A DNA stretch of 10,489 bases from Propionibacteriaceae bacterium (GCA_031254155.1 JAIRVA010000205.1:1-10489); one strand, 5' to 3'; positions 1-5,895 are shown, numbered from the stretch's first letter. Notes: generated from the letters alone by a model not told the origin. Numbers and translations: made by a program.

Positions 1-714
1 GTCATCTCCGTCGTGGCCACGGTGGCTCTGCACCGCTCGTTGGCGGACCGGACCATTGCTACGCTGCTCGCCTGCTACACGAACGCCGGCAACCTGGGGA
101 TCCCCGTGGCAGCGTACGCGCTGCGCGATGTCACCTGGGTCGTCCCGGTCCTGCTCATCCAGGTGGTCGTGCTCCAGCCCGTCGCCCTCGCGATTCTGGA
201 CTGGCAGCGGGCCCGCGACCAGGGCCGGCGCCCGACCGTCGCGGCCGCGCTCACGTTGCCGTTCCGCAACCCCCTGACTGTCGGGGTTTTGCTCGGGCTG
301 GGGCTCAACCTGCTCGGCCGCGCGGTCCCCGGGGCCACTCCGCCGGCGTTCGTCACATACCCGGTCGAGTTACTGGGCAACGCTGCGATCCCTCTCATGC
401 TGCTGGCGTTCGGCGTCTCGATCCGGCTGGATCCCAAGCCGGCGCACGGTGCTGAGGCGGTCGAGTCGTGGTGTCTCGTCGCCCTCAAGGTCCTCGTCCA
501 GCCGGTGCTCGCGTTCGGCCTGGCCACGCTGCTGCACCTCGGCCCGGCCGCCCGGTACGCGGTGACGATCGTCGCCTGCCTGCCTGCCGCTCAGAACATC
601 TTCGTCTTCGCGACGAGGTACGATGTCCGTCTGGTGTTCGCCCGTGACACGATTTTCCGGGGCACGCTGGTCTCCGCCGGGGTTATTCTGGTGGCCGCGG
701 TCGTGCTAGCGTGA
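1..714 (+). CDS. AEC (auxin efflux carrier) family permease, 5'-truncated by the window edge
   Basis: The frame is open from base 1, so the gene begins upstream. 237 codons are visible against roughly 300 usual for the family, so about the first fifth is missing. GTG at 13 is in frame but is not believed to be the true start. The visible part is strongly hydrophobic with about seven membrane segments. It carries family-typical stretches: N-A-G-N-L-G-I-P near residues 28-35 (counting from base 1), a mid-protein G-N-A-A-I-P-L-M-L-L-A-F-G segment, and a C-terminal P-A-A-Q-N-I-F-V-F-A segment followed by R-G-T-L-V-S-A-G. AEC proteins are inner-membrane transporters of organic acids (malate, malonate and similar) or unknown anions; the substrate cannot be read from sequence. 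Its stop lies 6 nt before the next gene, so co-transcription is likely. Family confidence is high, substrate unknown. Confidence 0.85.
   Translation, partial: VISVVATVALHRSLADRTIATLLACYTNAGNLGIPVAAYALRDVTWVVPVLLIQVVVLQPVALAILDWQRARDQGRRPTVAAALTLPFRNPLTVGVLLGLGLNLLGRAVPGATPPAFVTYPVELLGNAAIPLMLLAFGVSIRLDPKPAHGAEAVESWCLVALKVLVQPVLAFGLATLLHLGPAARYAVTIVACLPAAQNIFVFATRYDVRLVFARDTIFRGTLVSAGVILVAAVVLA
707..712 (+). promoter_or_regulatory. Candidate -10 box (TAnnnT) for a leaderless YbjN-type gene
   Basis: TAGCGT lies 8 nt before the ATG at 721, and there is no Shine-Dalgarno in between. This spacing fits leaderless initiation as known in mycobacteria and relatives. Only three of six bases match TATAAT, no -35 is evident, and the box overlaps the end of the permease gene, so simple read-through from upstream is equally possible. 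Confidence 0.25.
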
Positions 715-720
715 GACCTG

Positions 721-1593
721 ATGGCATCCGACGACTTTGATTTTGACCGGAGTGTGGAGCAGGCGTGGCGCCGGTTCACGCTCCGGCTGGCCGATGTTCT
801 CTCCATGATGGACGAGACCGAGCCGCTCACGCTGCTGCCGTTCGACCACGACGGCGAGTGGTACATCCGCTTCGGCCTGGAGACCCGCGGCCGGTTGACG
901 GCCCGCGTACCCCTGACCGGGCGGACCCGGTTGACGCCCGCCCAGATCGGGCGCCTGACGGGCTTCGGCTGGGAGCGTTCCGGCGCGGACTGTCGGCTCA
1001 CCGTGGACCAGGACCAGTGCGCGCGGCTGGCCGGGGCGGCCGTCACCGTCCTGCGCGAGATCTTCCTCGTCCAGCACCCGGTCTTCCTCGACTCCGACGT
1101 GCTGGCCGAGATCCTGCAGGAACCGGCCGTGGCGGACACGCCGGGGATCGCCGCGGAGGAAAACCTGTCCCAGGGCCCGCTGGACGACGAGCACCTCGCG
1201 GCCGCGGTCGCCGAGGAGCTCGCCCAGGTCTACGGCGCGCCGCCGGTCCGCGACCAGGACGGCGACTTCGCGGTCCGCGTGGGCTCGACGATGATCTTCA
1301 TCCGGATCCCGCCGGACGGGCGCGAGGTCAGGTTGTTTTCTGTGCTCGTCCACGACGTGACCGGCCGCTCGCGCGCCGCCGAGGTCCTGAACGATGTCAA
1401 CGCCCACGCCCGCTGGGTCCGGTTCTCGCTGGTCCGGGACAAGATCATGGCCACGATGTCCATCTTGGCGTCGCCCTTCGTCCCGGCCCATCTGCGGCAG
1501 GCGATCACGGAAATGACCAACGTGGCCGACGGGGTGGACGACCTGCTCGCCGCCAGTTTGAACGGTACGACGACGTTTCCGGCGGAGATTTAG
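721..1593 (+). CDS. YbjN / TY-Chap domain protein (two-domain putative chaperone-like protein)
   Basis: A 290-residue soluble protein with no signal peptide or membrane segment. Two related alpha/beta units are visible. The first spans residues about 10-125 (helix, then a beta-rich stretch around W-Y-I-R-F at 47-51, then a helix). The second spans about 155-285 and contains F-A-V-R-V-G, M-I-F-I-R-I and V-R-L-F-S-V-L-V strands. This layout matches the actinobacterial 'T3SS (YopN, CesT) and YbjN peptide-binding chaperone' group, in which the fold resembles secretion chaperones but the actual role is unknown. The linker (about 133-155) is acidic and low-complexity. The ATG is chosen because it is the first in-frame start after the upstream stop, though no good Shine-Dalgarno precedes it. 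The function may be protein binding or regulation; that is inference from the fold only. Confidence 0.7.
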   Translation: MASDDFDFDRSVEQAWRRFTLRLADVLSMMDETEPLTLLPFDHDGEWYIRFGLETRGRLTARVPLTGRTRLTPAQIGRLTGFGWERSGADCRLTVDQDQCARLAGAAVTVLREIFLVQHPVFLDSDVLAEILQEPAVADTPGIAAEENLSQGPLDDEHLAAAVAEELAQVYGAPPVRDQDGDFAVRVGSTMIFIRIPPDGREVRLFSVLVHDVTGRSRAAEVLNDVNAHARWVRFSLVRDKIMATMSILASPFVPAHLRQAITEMTNVADGVDDLLAASLNGTTTFPAEI

Positions 1594-1602
1594 CGTTTCC
1601 GG

Positions 1603-1630
1603 TTGAAAAATGGCGTTTTGGTGAGAGAAT
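1603..1630 (+). promoter_or_regulatory. Candidate promoter of the universal stress protein gene
   Basis: TTGAAA at 1603-1608, a 16-nt spacer and GAGAAT at 1625-1630 (four of six bases match TATAAT). It sits in a conspicuously A+T-rich dip between the YbjN stop and the stress-protein start. Transcription would begin near 1637, giving a very short leader that just contains the ribosome site. The spacing and location are good, but the -10 lacks its first T, so confidence is moderate. Confidence 0.45.
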
Positions 1631-1636
1631 GAACCC

Positions 1637-1645
1637 AGAAAGGAG
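1637..1645 (+). promoter_or_regulatory. Strong Shine-Dalgarno (AGAAAGGAG) fixing the stress-protein start
   Basis: AGAAAGGAG ends 5 nt before the ATG at 1651. It is the best ribosome-binding site in the window and supports this start. It suggests stronger translation initiation than in the neighbouring genes, several of which have none. Confidence 0.8.
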
Positions 1646-1650
1646 TAGCC

Positions 1651-2517
1651 ATGACTGGAAGTATTCCGCGAATCCTGGTAGGAATCGATGGCTCGGACGA
1701 CGGGATCCGGGCGGCGCGGTACGGCATCGGCCGGGCGAAGCGGCTCGACGGTGACCTCTGGTTCGTCAACGCGGTCGACGACGGGGTGGTGACGGGTGGT
1801 TGGGGAATCATCTACGACCCGACGGTGTTGAAGGAGGCCGGCCAGGCCGCCGTGGAGCAGGCCGCCGACCTGGCGACGGCGATGGGCGTGGCCGCGGACC
1901 GGATCCGGACCGACGTGGTGATCGGCAACCCCACGACCGTCCTCGCCGAGTTCAGCAAGGAGGCGGAGATCCTCATCGTCGGCCGGCGGGCCAGTTCAGG
2001 CATCGAGCGGATGTTCGTGGGTTCGACCTCGACCACGCTCGCGGCGGCGACGTACTGCCCGCTGGTCGTCATCTCGGCGGCGTCGACGCCCGAGCCGACG
2101 GGCCGGTACCACCGGGTCACCGTGGCCATGGGCGGGTCCGGCGACAAGCCGTTGCGGTGGGCGTGCCAGGAGGCGCGTACGCGGCCCTCCACGATTGACG
2201 TGGTCCACGTCATCCCGTACCAGCCGACGAGCATCGTGTCGTTCCTGCCGGCGACCGCCGCCCAGGAACGTCAGTGGGAGGAGCGCGTCCTGGCCGGGCT
2301 GAAGCGGATGGTCGAGCCGGTGCCGCAGCAGTTCAGCGACCTGGAGATCCGGGTCCGTTCGCAGCGGGGCGTGCTCGCCGACGAGCTCATCCAGGAGTCG
2401 TCACCGGTCGACCTGCTCGTGCTCGGGGTGAAGCCCCGGCCGGCGATGAGCCTGGGCGGGCCGCTGCGCGCCGTCCTCGCGCACGCGGCGTGCCCGGTGG
2501 CGCTGATCAGCCGTTAA
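1651..2517 (+). CDS. Universal stress protein, tandem USP domains
   Basis: 288 residues with two USP (UspA-like) domains, about 5-142 and 152-287. This is the tandem architecture common in actinobacteria, where such proteins (for example Rv2623 of M. tuberculosis) bind ATP and act in dormancy or stress. Domain 1 begins R-I-L-V-G-I-D-G-S-D and carries a nucleotide-loop version G-R-R-A (111-114) followed nine residues later by G-S-T (124-126). The usual second Gly of the G-2x-G-9x-G(S/T) motif is Ala. Domain 2 starts with V-T-V-A-M-G-G-S, but its loop (about 259-272) lacks the G-S element, so it probably does not bind ATP normally. The gene is cytoplasmic, with its own promoter and a strong ribosome site. 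It converges on a sigma-factor gene across a giant inverted repeat that begins at its stop codon. Family assignment is firm; the physiological signal is unknown. Confidence 0.92.
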   Translation: MTGSIPRILVGIDGSDDGIRAARYGIGRAKRLDGDLWFVNAVDDGVVTGGWGIIYDPTVLKEAGQAAVEQAADLATAMGVAADRIRTDVVIGNPTTVLAEFSKEAEILIVGRRASSGIERMFVGSTSTTLAAATYCPLVVISAASTPEPTGRYHRVTVAMGGSGDKPLRWACQEARTRPSTIDVVHVIPYQPTSIVSFLPATAAQERQWEERVLAGLKRMVEPVPQQFSDLEIRVRSQRGVLADELIQESSPVDLLVLGVKPRPAMSLGGPLRAVLAHAACPVALISR

Positions 2518-2680
2518 GGGAACCGATGATTTACGCTGTGTTGTCAGCCGGGCGTCAGGCGGGATGAGATACGCCTACTACATGTTGTACATGGACTGGA
2601 CGTCCATCGCAACATGTAGTAGGCGTAGATCGCCCGTCCTGGCGGTCGGATGACGGCACATGGTAGATCATCGTTTCCCT
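2517..2680. repeat. Giant imperfect inverted repeat (foldback) filling the convergent intergenic region
   Basis: The two halves pair about a centre near 2599. Outermost are A-G-G-G-A-A (2517-2522) with T-T-C-C-C-T (2675-2680), then CGATGAT (2524-2530) with ATCATCG (2667-2673). Further in, GTCA pairs with TGAC, CAGG-CGGG (2556-2563) with CCCG-T-CCTG (2633-2641, one bulged T), then a perfect 18-bp arm (2570-2587 with 2610-2627), and finally a 6-bp apical stem (2591-2596 with 2602-2607) closed by the loop TGGAC. By hand I count 61 Watson-Crick pairs, five G-U type pairs, five single-base mismatches, one bulge and two small internal loops. TAA occurs immediately outside both GGGAA/TTCCC ends (2515-2517 and 2680-2682), like a 3-bp target duplication. 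No open reading frame is contained in it. It may be a palindromic MITE, a large 3' UTR structure, or both. Confidence 0.93.
2556..2641. terminator. Probable bidirectional terminator / 3' UTR hairpin between convergent genes
   Basis: This is the inner, most stable part of the foldback: an 8-bp outer stem with one bulge, an internal loop, an 18-bp uninterrupted stem and a 6-bp apical stem. It lies between the stop codons of two convergent genes and would fold in both transcripts. No U-run follows it on either strand, so it is not a classical intrinsic terminator. Actinobacterial terminators often lack the U-tail. Termination is inferred from position and structure. Confidence 0.5.
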
Positions 2681-2686
2681 AAGCAC

Positions 2687-3616
2687 CTACGCGGCGAGCG
2701 AGACCGAGTGGAGCTTCGCCATGGCGCTGCGCTCGATCTGGCGGACGCGCTCGGCGCTGATGCCCCAGTGTTCGCCGATCTCGGTCAGCCGGTTGGGCCG
2801 CCCGTCGAGCAGCCCGAACCGGCGCCGGACGATGTCGGCCGACCGGTCGTCGAGTTCGCCCAGCATGTCGTTCAGTGTCTCGGTCTCCTGGAACGCGTGG
2901 GGTCCGCTTATCGGGAAGAGTTTGTCGCCCGCGGCGATCAGGTCGGTGAGCGTGGCCGATTCGCCCTCGGTCAAGGGTGCGTCGAGGGAGGCGTGCGGGC
3001 GCGTGTAGTTGGTCAGTTCCATGACCTCGGCCTCGGTCAGGCCCAGTTCGTCGGCCAGTTGGCGGCCGGTGGGTTCGTGGCCGAGGACGGTGGTCAGCCG
3101 GCGGGTGGCCGTGGCGAGCCGCGAGATCTGTTCCGCCACGTGGACGGGGATCTTCACGATGTGGCCCTGGGCGGCGATGGCCCGGAAGATCGCCTGACGG
3201 ATCCACCACGTGGCGTACGTGGAGAACTTGAAGCCCTTCGTATAATCAAACTTCTCGACCGCACGGATGAGACCGACATTGCCCTCCTGGACGATGTCGA
3301 GGAATGACAGTGTCTCCCGCCCGTACTTCCGCGCGATCGACACGACGAGCCGGAGGTTGGCGCCGATAAAGCGCTGTTTGGCTTCCTCGCCGCGGGTACG
3401 CAGGCTGATGAGTTCATCATCGGTGGCGTTCCCCGGCCGGGGAGTGGCGGGCGAGGCGAGGAGGTAGTCCGCGTACACGCCCACCTCGGTGAGGCGGGCG
3501 AGCTCGACCTCTTCTTCGGCGCCCAGCAGCTGCTGGTGCGAGATGGCGTCGAGGTAGAACCCGACGGCGTCTTTCTGGGTCGCGCTGGGAGAGGGGTAGC
3601 TGGCGCGTGGAGCCAT
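2687..3616 (-). CDS. Alternative sigma-70 family factor (group 2-like, divergent DNA-reading residues)
   Basis: 309 residues from the ATG at 3616, which has GAAAGGA just upstream. The open frame continues to 3742 but that part resembles no sigma region. Region 1.2 is about 15-46, region 2 about 83-165 (L-D-I-V-Q-E-G-N-V-G-L-I-R-A-V-E-K-F-D-Y), region 3 about 165-240 and region 4 about 253-309. Region 1.1 is absent. Key positions differ from a primary sigma. In region 2.4 the -12-reading Gln is kept (Q141), but the partner Thr of E. coli T440 is F144, and D445, R448 and R451 equivalents are A149, H152 and K155. In region 4.2 the R584 equivalent is A288, while E289, R290, R292 and Q293 remain. 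Region 3.2 is less acidic than in SigA. It therefore probably directs RNA polymerase to a non-housekeeping promoter class. It converges with a stress-protein gene and diverges from sigA. SigB-like by size, but not assignable to a named sigma. Confidence 0.88.
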   Translation of the reverse strand: MAPRASYPSPSATQKDAVGFYLDAISHQQLLGAEEEVELARLTEVGVYADYLLASPATPRPGNATDDELISLRTRGEEAKQRFIGANLRLVVSIARKYGRETLSFLDIVQEGNVGLIRAVEKFDYTKGFKFSTYATWWIRQAIFRAIAAQGHIVKIPVHVAEQISRLATATRRLTTVLGHEPTGRQLADELGLTEAEVMELTNYTRPHASLDAPLTEGESATLTDLIAAGDKLFPISGPHAFQETETLNDMLGELDDRSADIVRRRFGLLDGRPNRLTEIGEHWGISAERVRQIERSAMAKLHSVSLAA

Positions 3617-3620
3617 GGTG

Positions 3621-3627
3621 TCCTTTC
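3621..3627 (-). promoter_or_regulatory. Shine-Dalgarno (GAAAGGA) deciding the start of the alternative sigma gene
   Basis: Read on the minus strand, GAAAGGA is followed by CACC and then ATG (3616-3614). This supports the 309-residue protein over longer in-frame versions reaching back to 3742. Confidence 0.7.
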
Positions 3628-3675
3628 GACCGGTGCGTCGTGACGCAGGATGTCCATGAGTGATAACGCCTTTTG

Positions 3676-3694
3676 GGCTGGATCCATTCCAGCC
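3676..3694. repeat. 7-bp inverted repeat in the leader/promoter region of the alternative sigma gene
   Basis: GGCTGGA at 3676-3682 and TCCAGCC at 3688-3694 are perfect inverted repeats separated by TCCAT. They lie about 60-80 nt upstream of the minus-strand sigma ATG in the divergent region shared with sigA. It could be an operator or a small leader hairpin. No convincing -10/-35 pair for the minus-strand gene was found around it (TTGACC at 3705-3700 has no suitable -10). Confidence 0.35.
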
Positions 3695-3760
3695 GGGACG
3701 GTCAATGTGCCGGGCTAGGGTTGCGTAGGGCAGGACTCTCATGCATAATTGAGTGCGGGC

Positions 3761-3788
3761 TTGACAGGAGCGGGTTTTTTTTTACCCT
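3761..3788 (+). promoter_or_regulatory. sigA promoter with consensus -35 and a T9 tract in the spacer
   Basis: TTGACA at 3761-3766 is a perfect -35 box. TACCCT at 3783-3788 keeps the three most important -10 bases (T, A and final T) after a 16-nt spacer. Nine consecutive T (3775-3783) fill the downstream half of the spacer and supply the first base of the -10. Transcription would begin near 3795, leaving a leader of about 35 nt before the start at 3830. The -35 is convincing and the -10 is weaker. Confidence 0.6.
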
Positions 3789-3816
3789 GGGAACGATTGA
3801 TCGAGACGTTGAGCGT

Positions 3817-3822
3817 AAAGGA
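3817..3822 (+). promoter_or_regulatory. Shine-Dalgarno (AAAGGA) deciding the sigA start
   Basis: AAAGGA lies 7 nt before ATG 3830 and 10 nt before the immediately adjacent ATG 3833. This favours the first of the two tandem ATG codons over the in-frame TTG at 3749, which lies upstream of the promoter. Confidence 0.75.
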
Positions 3823-3829
3823 TGACTGG

Positions 3830-5185
3830 ATGATGGCAAGGAAGAGCGTGTCGGCAGAAGTGGCGGAAGAGGAAACCACACCTGGCCCAGTCGCTCCGAA
3901 GAAACGGTCAGGCCGGAAGACAGCCAAGGCGGCTGTTGACGAGGTCCGTCCAGCCGTCGCGACTGGGGGAGAAGACGATTTCGACGCCGAACCGGGCGAC
4001 GAAGCGGACGAGGCGGAGCCCGCCGAACCGTCGGTGGAGGATGCGATCCTGGCGGCCGTGGACAGCGACGCCGAGTTCGGCCTCACCGATGACGGCGAAG
4101 CGGTGGAGTTCCGGGTCGGGACGAAGAAGCGCAGCCTGGATGATGTCGACGACGCCGAGTTCCAGCCCCGCAAGGAGGCCGAACTGGAGGCGGAACTCGT
4201 CGAGGACGAAGGTTTCTCCTTGTCGGACGCCGACGAGACGGACGAGCCCGAGCAGCAGGTGCTGGCCGCCGGCGCCACCGCCGATCCCGTCAAGGACTAT
4301 CTGAAGCAGATCGGCAAGGTCGCGCTGCTGAACGCCGAGCAGGAGGTCTCCCTCGCCAAGCGGATCGAGGCCGGGCTGTTCTCTGAGGAGCGGTTGAACG
4401 ACCCCAAGGTCGTCATCACCCAGAGCGAACGCGACGATCTGGAGTGGATCGCCGAGGACGGCCGCCGGGCGAAGAACCACCTGTTGGAGGCCAACCTCCG
4501 GTTGGTCGTCTCGCTCGCCAAGCGGTACACCGGGCGCGGCATGCTCTTCCTCGACCTGATCCAGGAGGGCAACCTGGGCCTCATCCGCGCGGTCGAGAAG
4601 TTCGACTACACGAAGGGCTACAAGTTTTCGACGTACGCCACGTGGTGGATCAAGCAGGCGATCACCCGCGCGATGGCCGACCAGGCGCGGACCATCCGGA
4701 TCCCCGTCCACATGGTCGAAGTCATCAACAAGCTGGCCCGCGTCCAGCGCCAGATGCTGCAGGATCTCGGCCGGGAGCCGAGCCCGGAGGAGTTGGCGCA
4801 CGAGTTGGACATGACCCCGGAAAAGGTCGTCGAGGTCCAGAAGTACGGCCGGGAGCCGATCTCGCTGCACACCCCGCTGGGCGAGGACGGCGATTCCGAG
4901 TTCGGCGACCTGATTGAGGACTCCGAGGCCGTCGTACCCGCCGACGCGGTCAACTTCTCCCTGCTGCAGGAGCAGCTCCACGACGTGCTCGACACGCTGT
5001 CGGAACGGGAGGCTGGCGTGGTGTCGATGCGTTTCGGCTTGACGGACGGGCAGCCGAAGACCCTCGACGAGATCGGGCGCGTTTACGGCGTGACCCGGGA
5101 ACGCATCCGGCAGATCGAGTCCAAGACGATGTCGAAGCTCCGTCACCCGTCGCGGTCCCAGGTCCTGCGGGACTACCTGGACTGA
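3830..5185 (+). CDS. sigA: Principal (housekeeping) RNA polymerase sigma factor SigA/HrdB
   Basis: 451 residues from the first of two tandem ATGs. The first ~150 residues are a low-complexity acidic and Ala/Lys-rich extension, with a basic patch near 25-35, typical of actinobacterial primary sigmas. Region 1.2 starts at D152 (P-V-K-D-Y-L-K-Q-I-G). Region 2 covers about 217-290, with the melting/-10 helix from Y269 and W272-W273, Q276 and T279 all canonical. Region 3 follows with an acidic sigma finger (G-D-L-I-E-D). Region 4.2 reads V-T-R-E-R-I-R-Q-I-E with R423, E424, R427 and Q428 intact, ending in L-R-H-P-S-R and a short tail. It recruits core polymerase to TTGACA/TATAAT-type promoters of essential genes. 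A DUF6882-like gene starts 1 nt after its stop, so the two are probably one transcript. Assignment is very secure. Confidence 0.97.
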   Translation: MMARKSVSAEVAEEETTPGPVAPKKRSGRKTAKAAVDEVRPAVATGGEDDFDAEPGDEADEAEPAEPSVEDAILAAVDSDAEFGLTDDGEAVEFRVGTKKRSLDDVDDAEFQPRKEAELEAELVEDEGFSLSDADETDEPEQQVLAAGATADPVKDYLKQIGKVALLNAEQEVSLAKRIEAGLFSEERLNDPKVVITQSERDDLEWIAEDGRRAKNHLLEANLRLVVSLAKRYTGRGMLFLDLIQEGNLGLIRAVEKFDYTKGYKFSTYATWWIKQAITRAMADQARTIRIPVHMVEVINKLARVQRQMLQDLGREPSPEELAHELDMTPEKVVEVQKYGREPISLHTPLGEDGDSEFGDLIEDSEAVVPADAVNFSLLQEQLHDVLDTLSEREAGVVSMRFGLTDGQPKTLDEIGRVYGVTRERIRQIESKTMSKLRHPSRSQVLRDYLD

Positions 5186-5186
5186 C

Positions 5187-5873
5187 ATGGCCCGGGACCA
5201 CGCTCTCCTCAACCGCTGGGCCGTGGCCCACACCGCGCTGTTAGTCGAGGGCCAGTCACGCCTGATGGATCTGATCGGTACGGCCGATCCCCTGTGTGAG
5301 CTTGACGCCGCCACCGGGCTGATGACGCTCGCCGGGCACCGCCTCCAGTTCGCGCTGCTCGGGAGCGTCGATGACGCGAGCGGGACGTGGCGGTGGGCGT
5401 GGGCCGATCCGGACCAGGACGAGCACGCCCTCGCCGTCCGCCGGACCCTGTCCCTGCGCGGCTTCGGGCGGGAGACCGGGCTCTGGGAGTTCGACGAGGC
5501 GACGTTCTCCACCGCTGGGATCACTGATCTCGGCATGACCCCGGGGGCGACGGTGGCGATTGTGGCGAGCCCGCAACTTCTGGGGGGCGCGATCTTCTCG
5601 CTCGCCGGGCCGGCCGGTCGTACGTACACTGTCCTCACCGACGCGCGCCTGACGATGGAGGCGCCGACGGCCTTCACCGCCGCCGACCTCCTGACGCGGG
5701 CACTGGCCTACGGCGCTGACGGGCACCGCGACATCGTGACGGTCTACGCCGGCGCGCACCAACTCCCGCTGGCCGGGCAGGGGGACCGCCTCACGCTGGT
5801 CTTCGAGGACGAGACGGCGCTCGACCTCACGCTCAGCGACGACCGGGTCACCACGATGGTGGCCCGGCACTGA
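5187..5873 (+). CDS. DUF6882-like hypothetical protein, translationally coupled to sigA
   Basis: 228 residues, cytoplasmic, without signal peptide or membrane helix. The segment around residues 54-75, with a hydrophobic strand, L-G-S, an S-G-T-W turn and W-R-W-A-W-A-D-P, resembles the W-rich core of the actinobacterial DUF6882 group. The match is from memory of the motif, not a search. The rest alternates short strands and Ala-rich helices, and the C-terminus (about 170-228) is another strand-rich unit. No catalytic residues are recognisable. The ATG is one base after the sigA TGA and has no Shine-Dalgarno of its own, so translation probably depends on ribosomes ending sigA. One small gene between a principal sigma and parE is also the arrangement around hrdB in Streptomyces. 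The function is unknown. Confidence 0.7.
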   Translation: MARDHALLNRWAVAHTALLVEGQSRLMDLIGTADPLCELDAATGLMTLAGHRLQFALLGSVDDASGTWRWAWADPDQDEHALAVRRTLSLRGFGRETGLWEFDEATFSTAGITDLGMTPGATVAIVASPQLLGGAIFSLAGPAGRTYTVLTDARLTMEAPTAFTAADLLTRALAYGADGHRDIVTVYAGAHQLPLAGQGDRLTLVFEDETALDLTLSDDRVTTMVARH

Positions 5874-5895
5874 ACCCGTCACTGAGTCCGACACG

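Noticed and set aside
2570..2627. Short CRISPR-like repeat or riboswitch in the USP-sigma spacer
   Set aside because: There is one palindrome only, no repeated units or spacers, and it follows both genes rather than preceding one.
2660..3307. 215-codon plus-strand frame running into the alternative sigma gene
   Set aside because: It overlaps the conserved minus-strand sigma regions and has low-complexity composition; it starts inside the foldback.
3700..3705. Minus-strand TTGACC as the -35 of the alternative sigma gene
   Set aside because: No -10-like hexamer occurs at 16-18 nt in the correct direction.
3617..3742. 42-codon N-terminal extension of the alternative sigma factor
   Set aside because: The frame is open but has no ribosome site and no sigma-like residues, whereas ATG 3616 has GAAAGGA at proper spacing.
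3749..3829. TTG-initiated extension of sigA
   Set aside because: It would start upstream of the TTGACA promoter and encode residues unlike any sigma N-terminus; ATG 3830 has AAAGGA 7 nt upstream.
3908..5677. 589-codon open frame on the minus strand across sigA and the next gene
   Set aside because: It mirrors strongly conserved plus-strand genes; long antisense frames are expected in high-G+C DNA, and the translation shows no recognisable domain.
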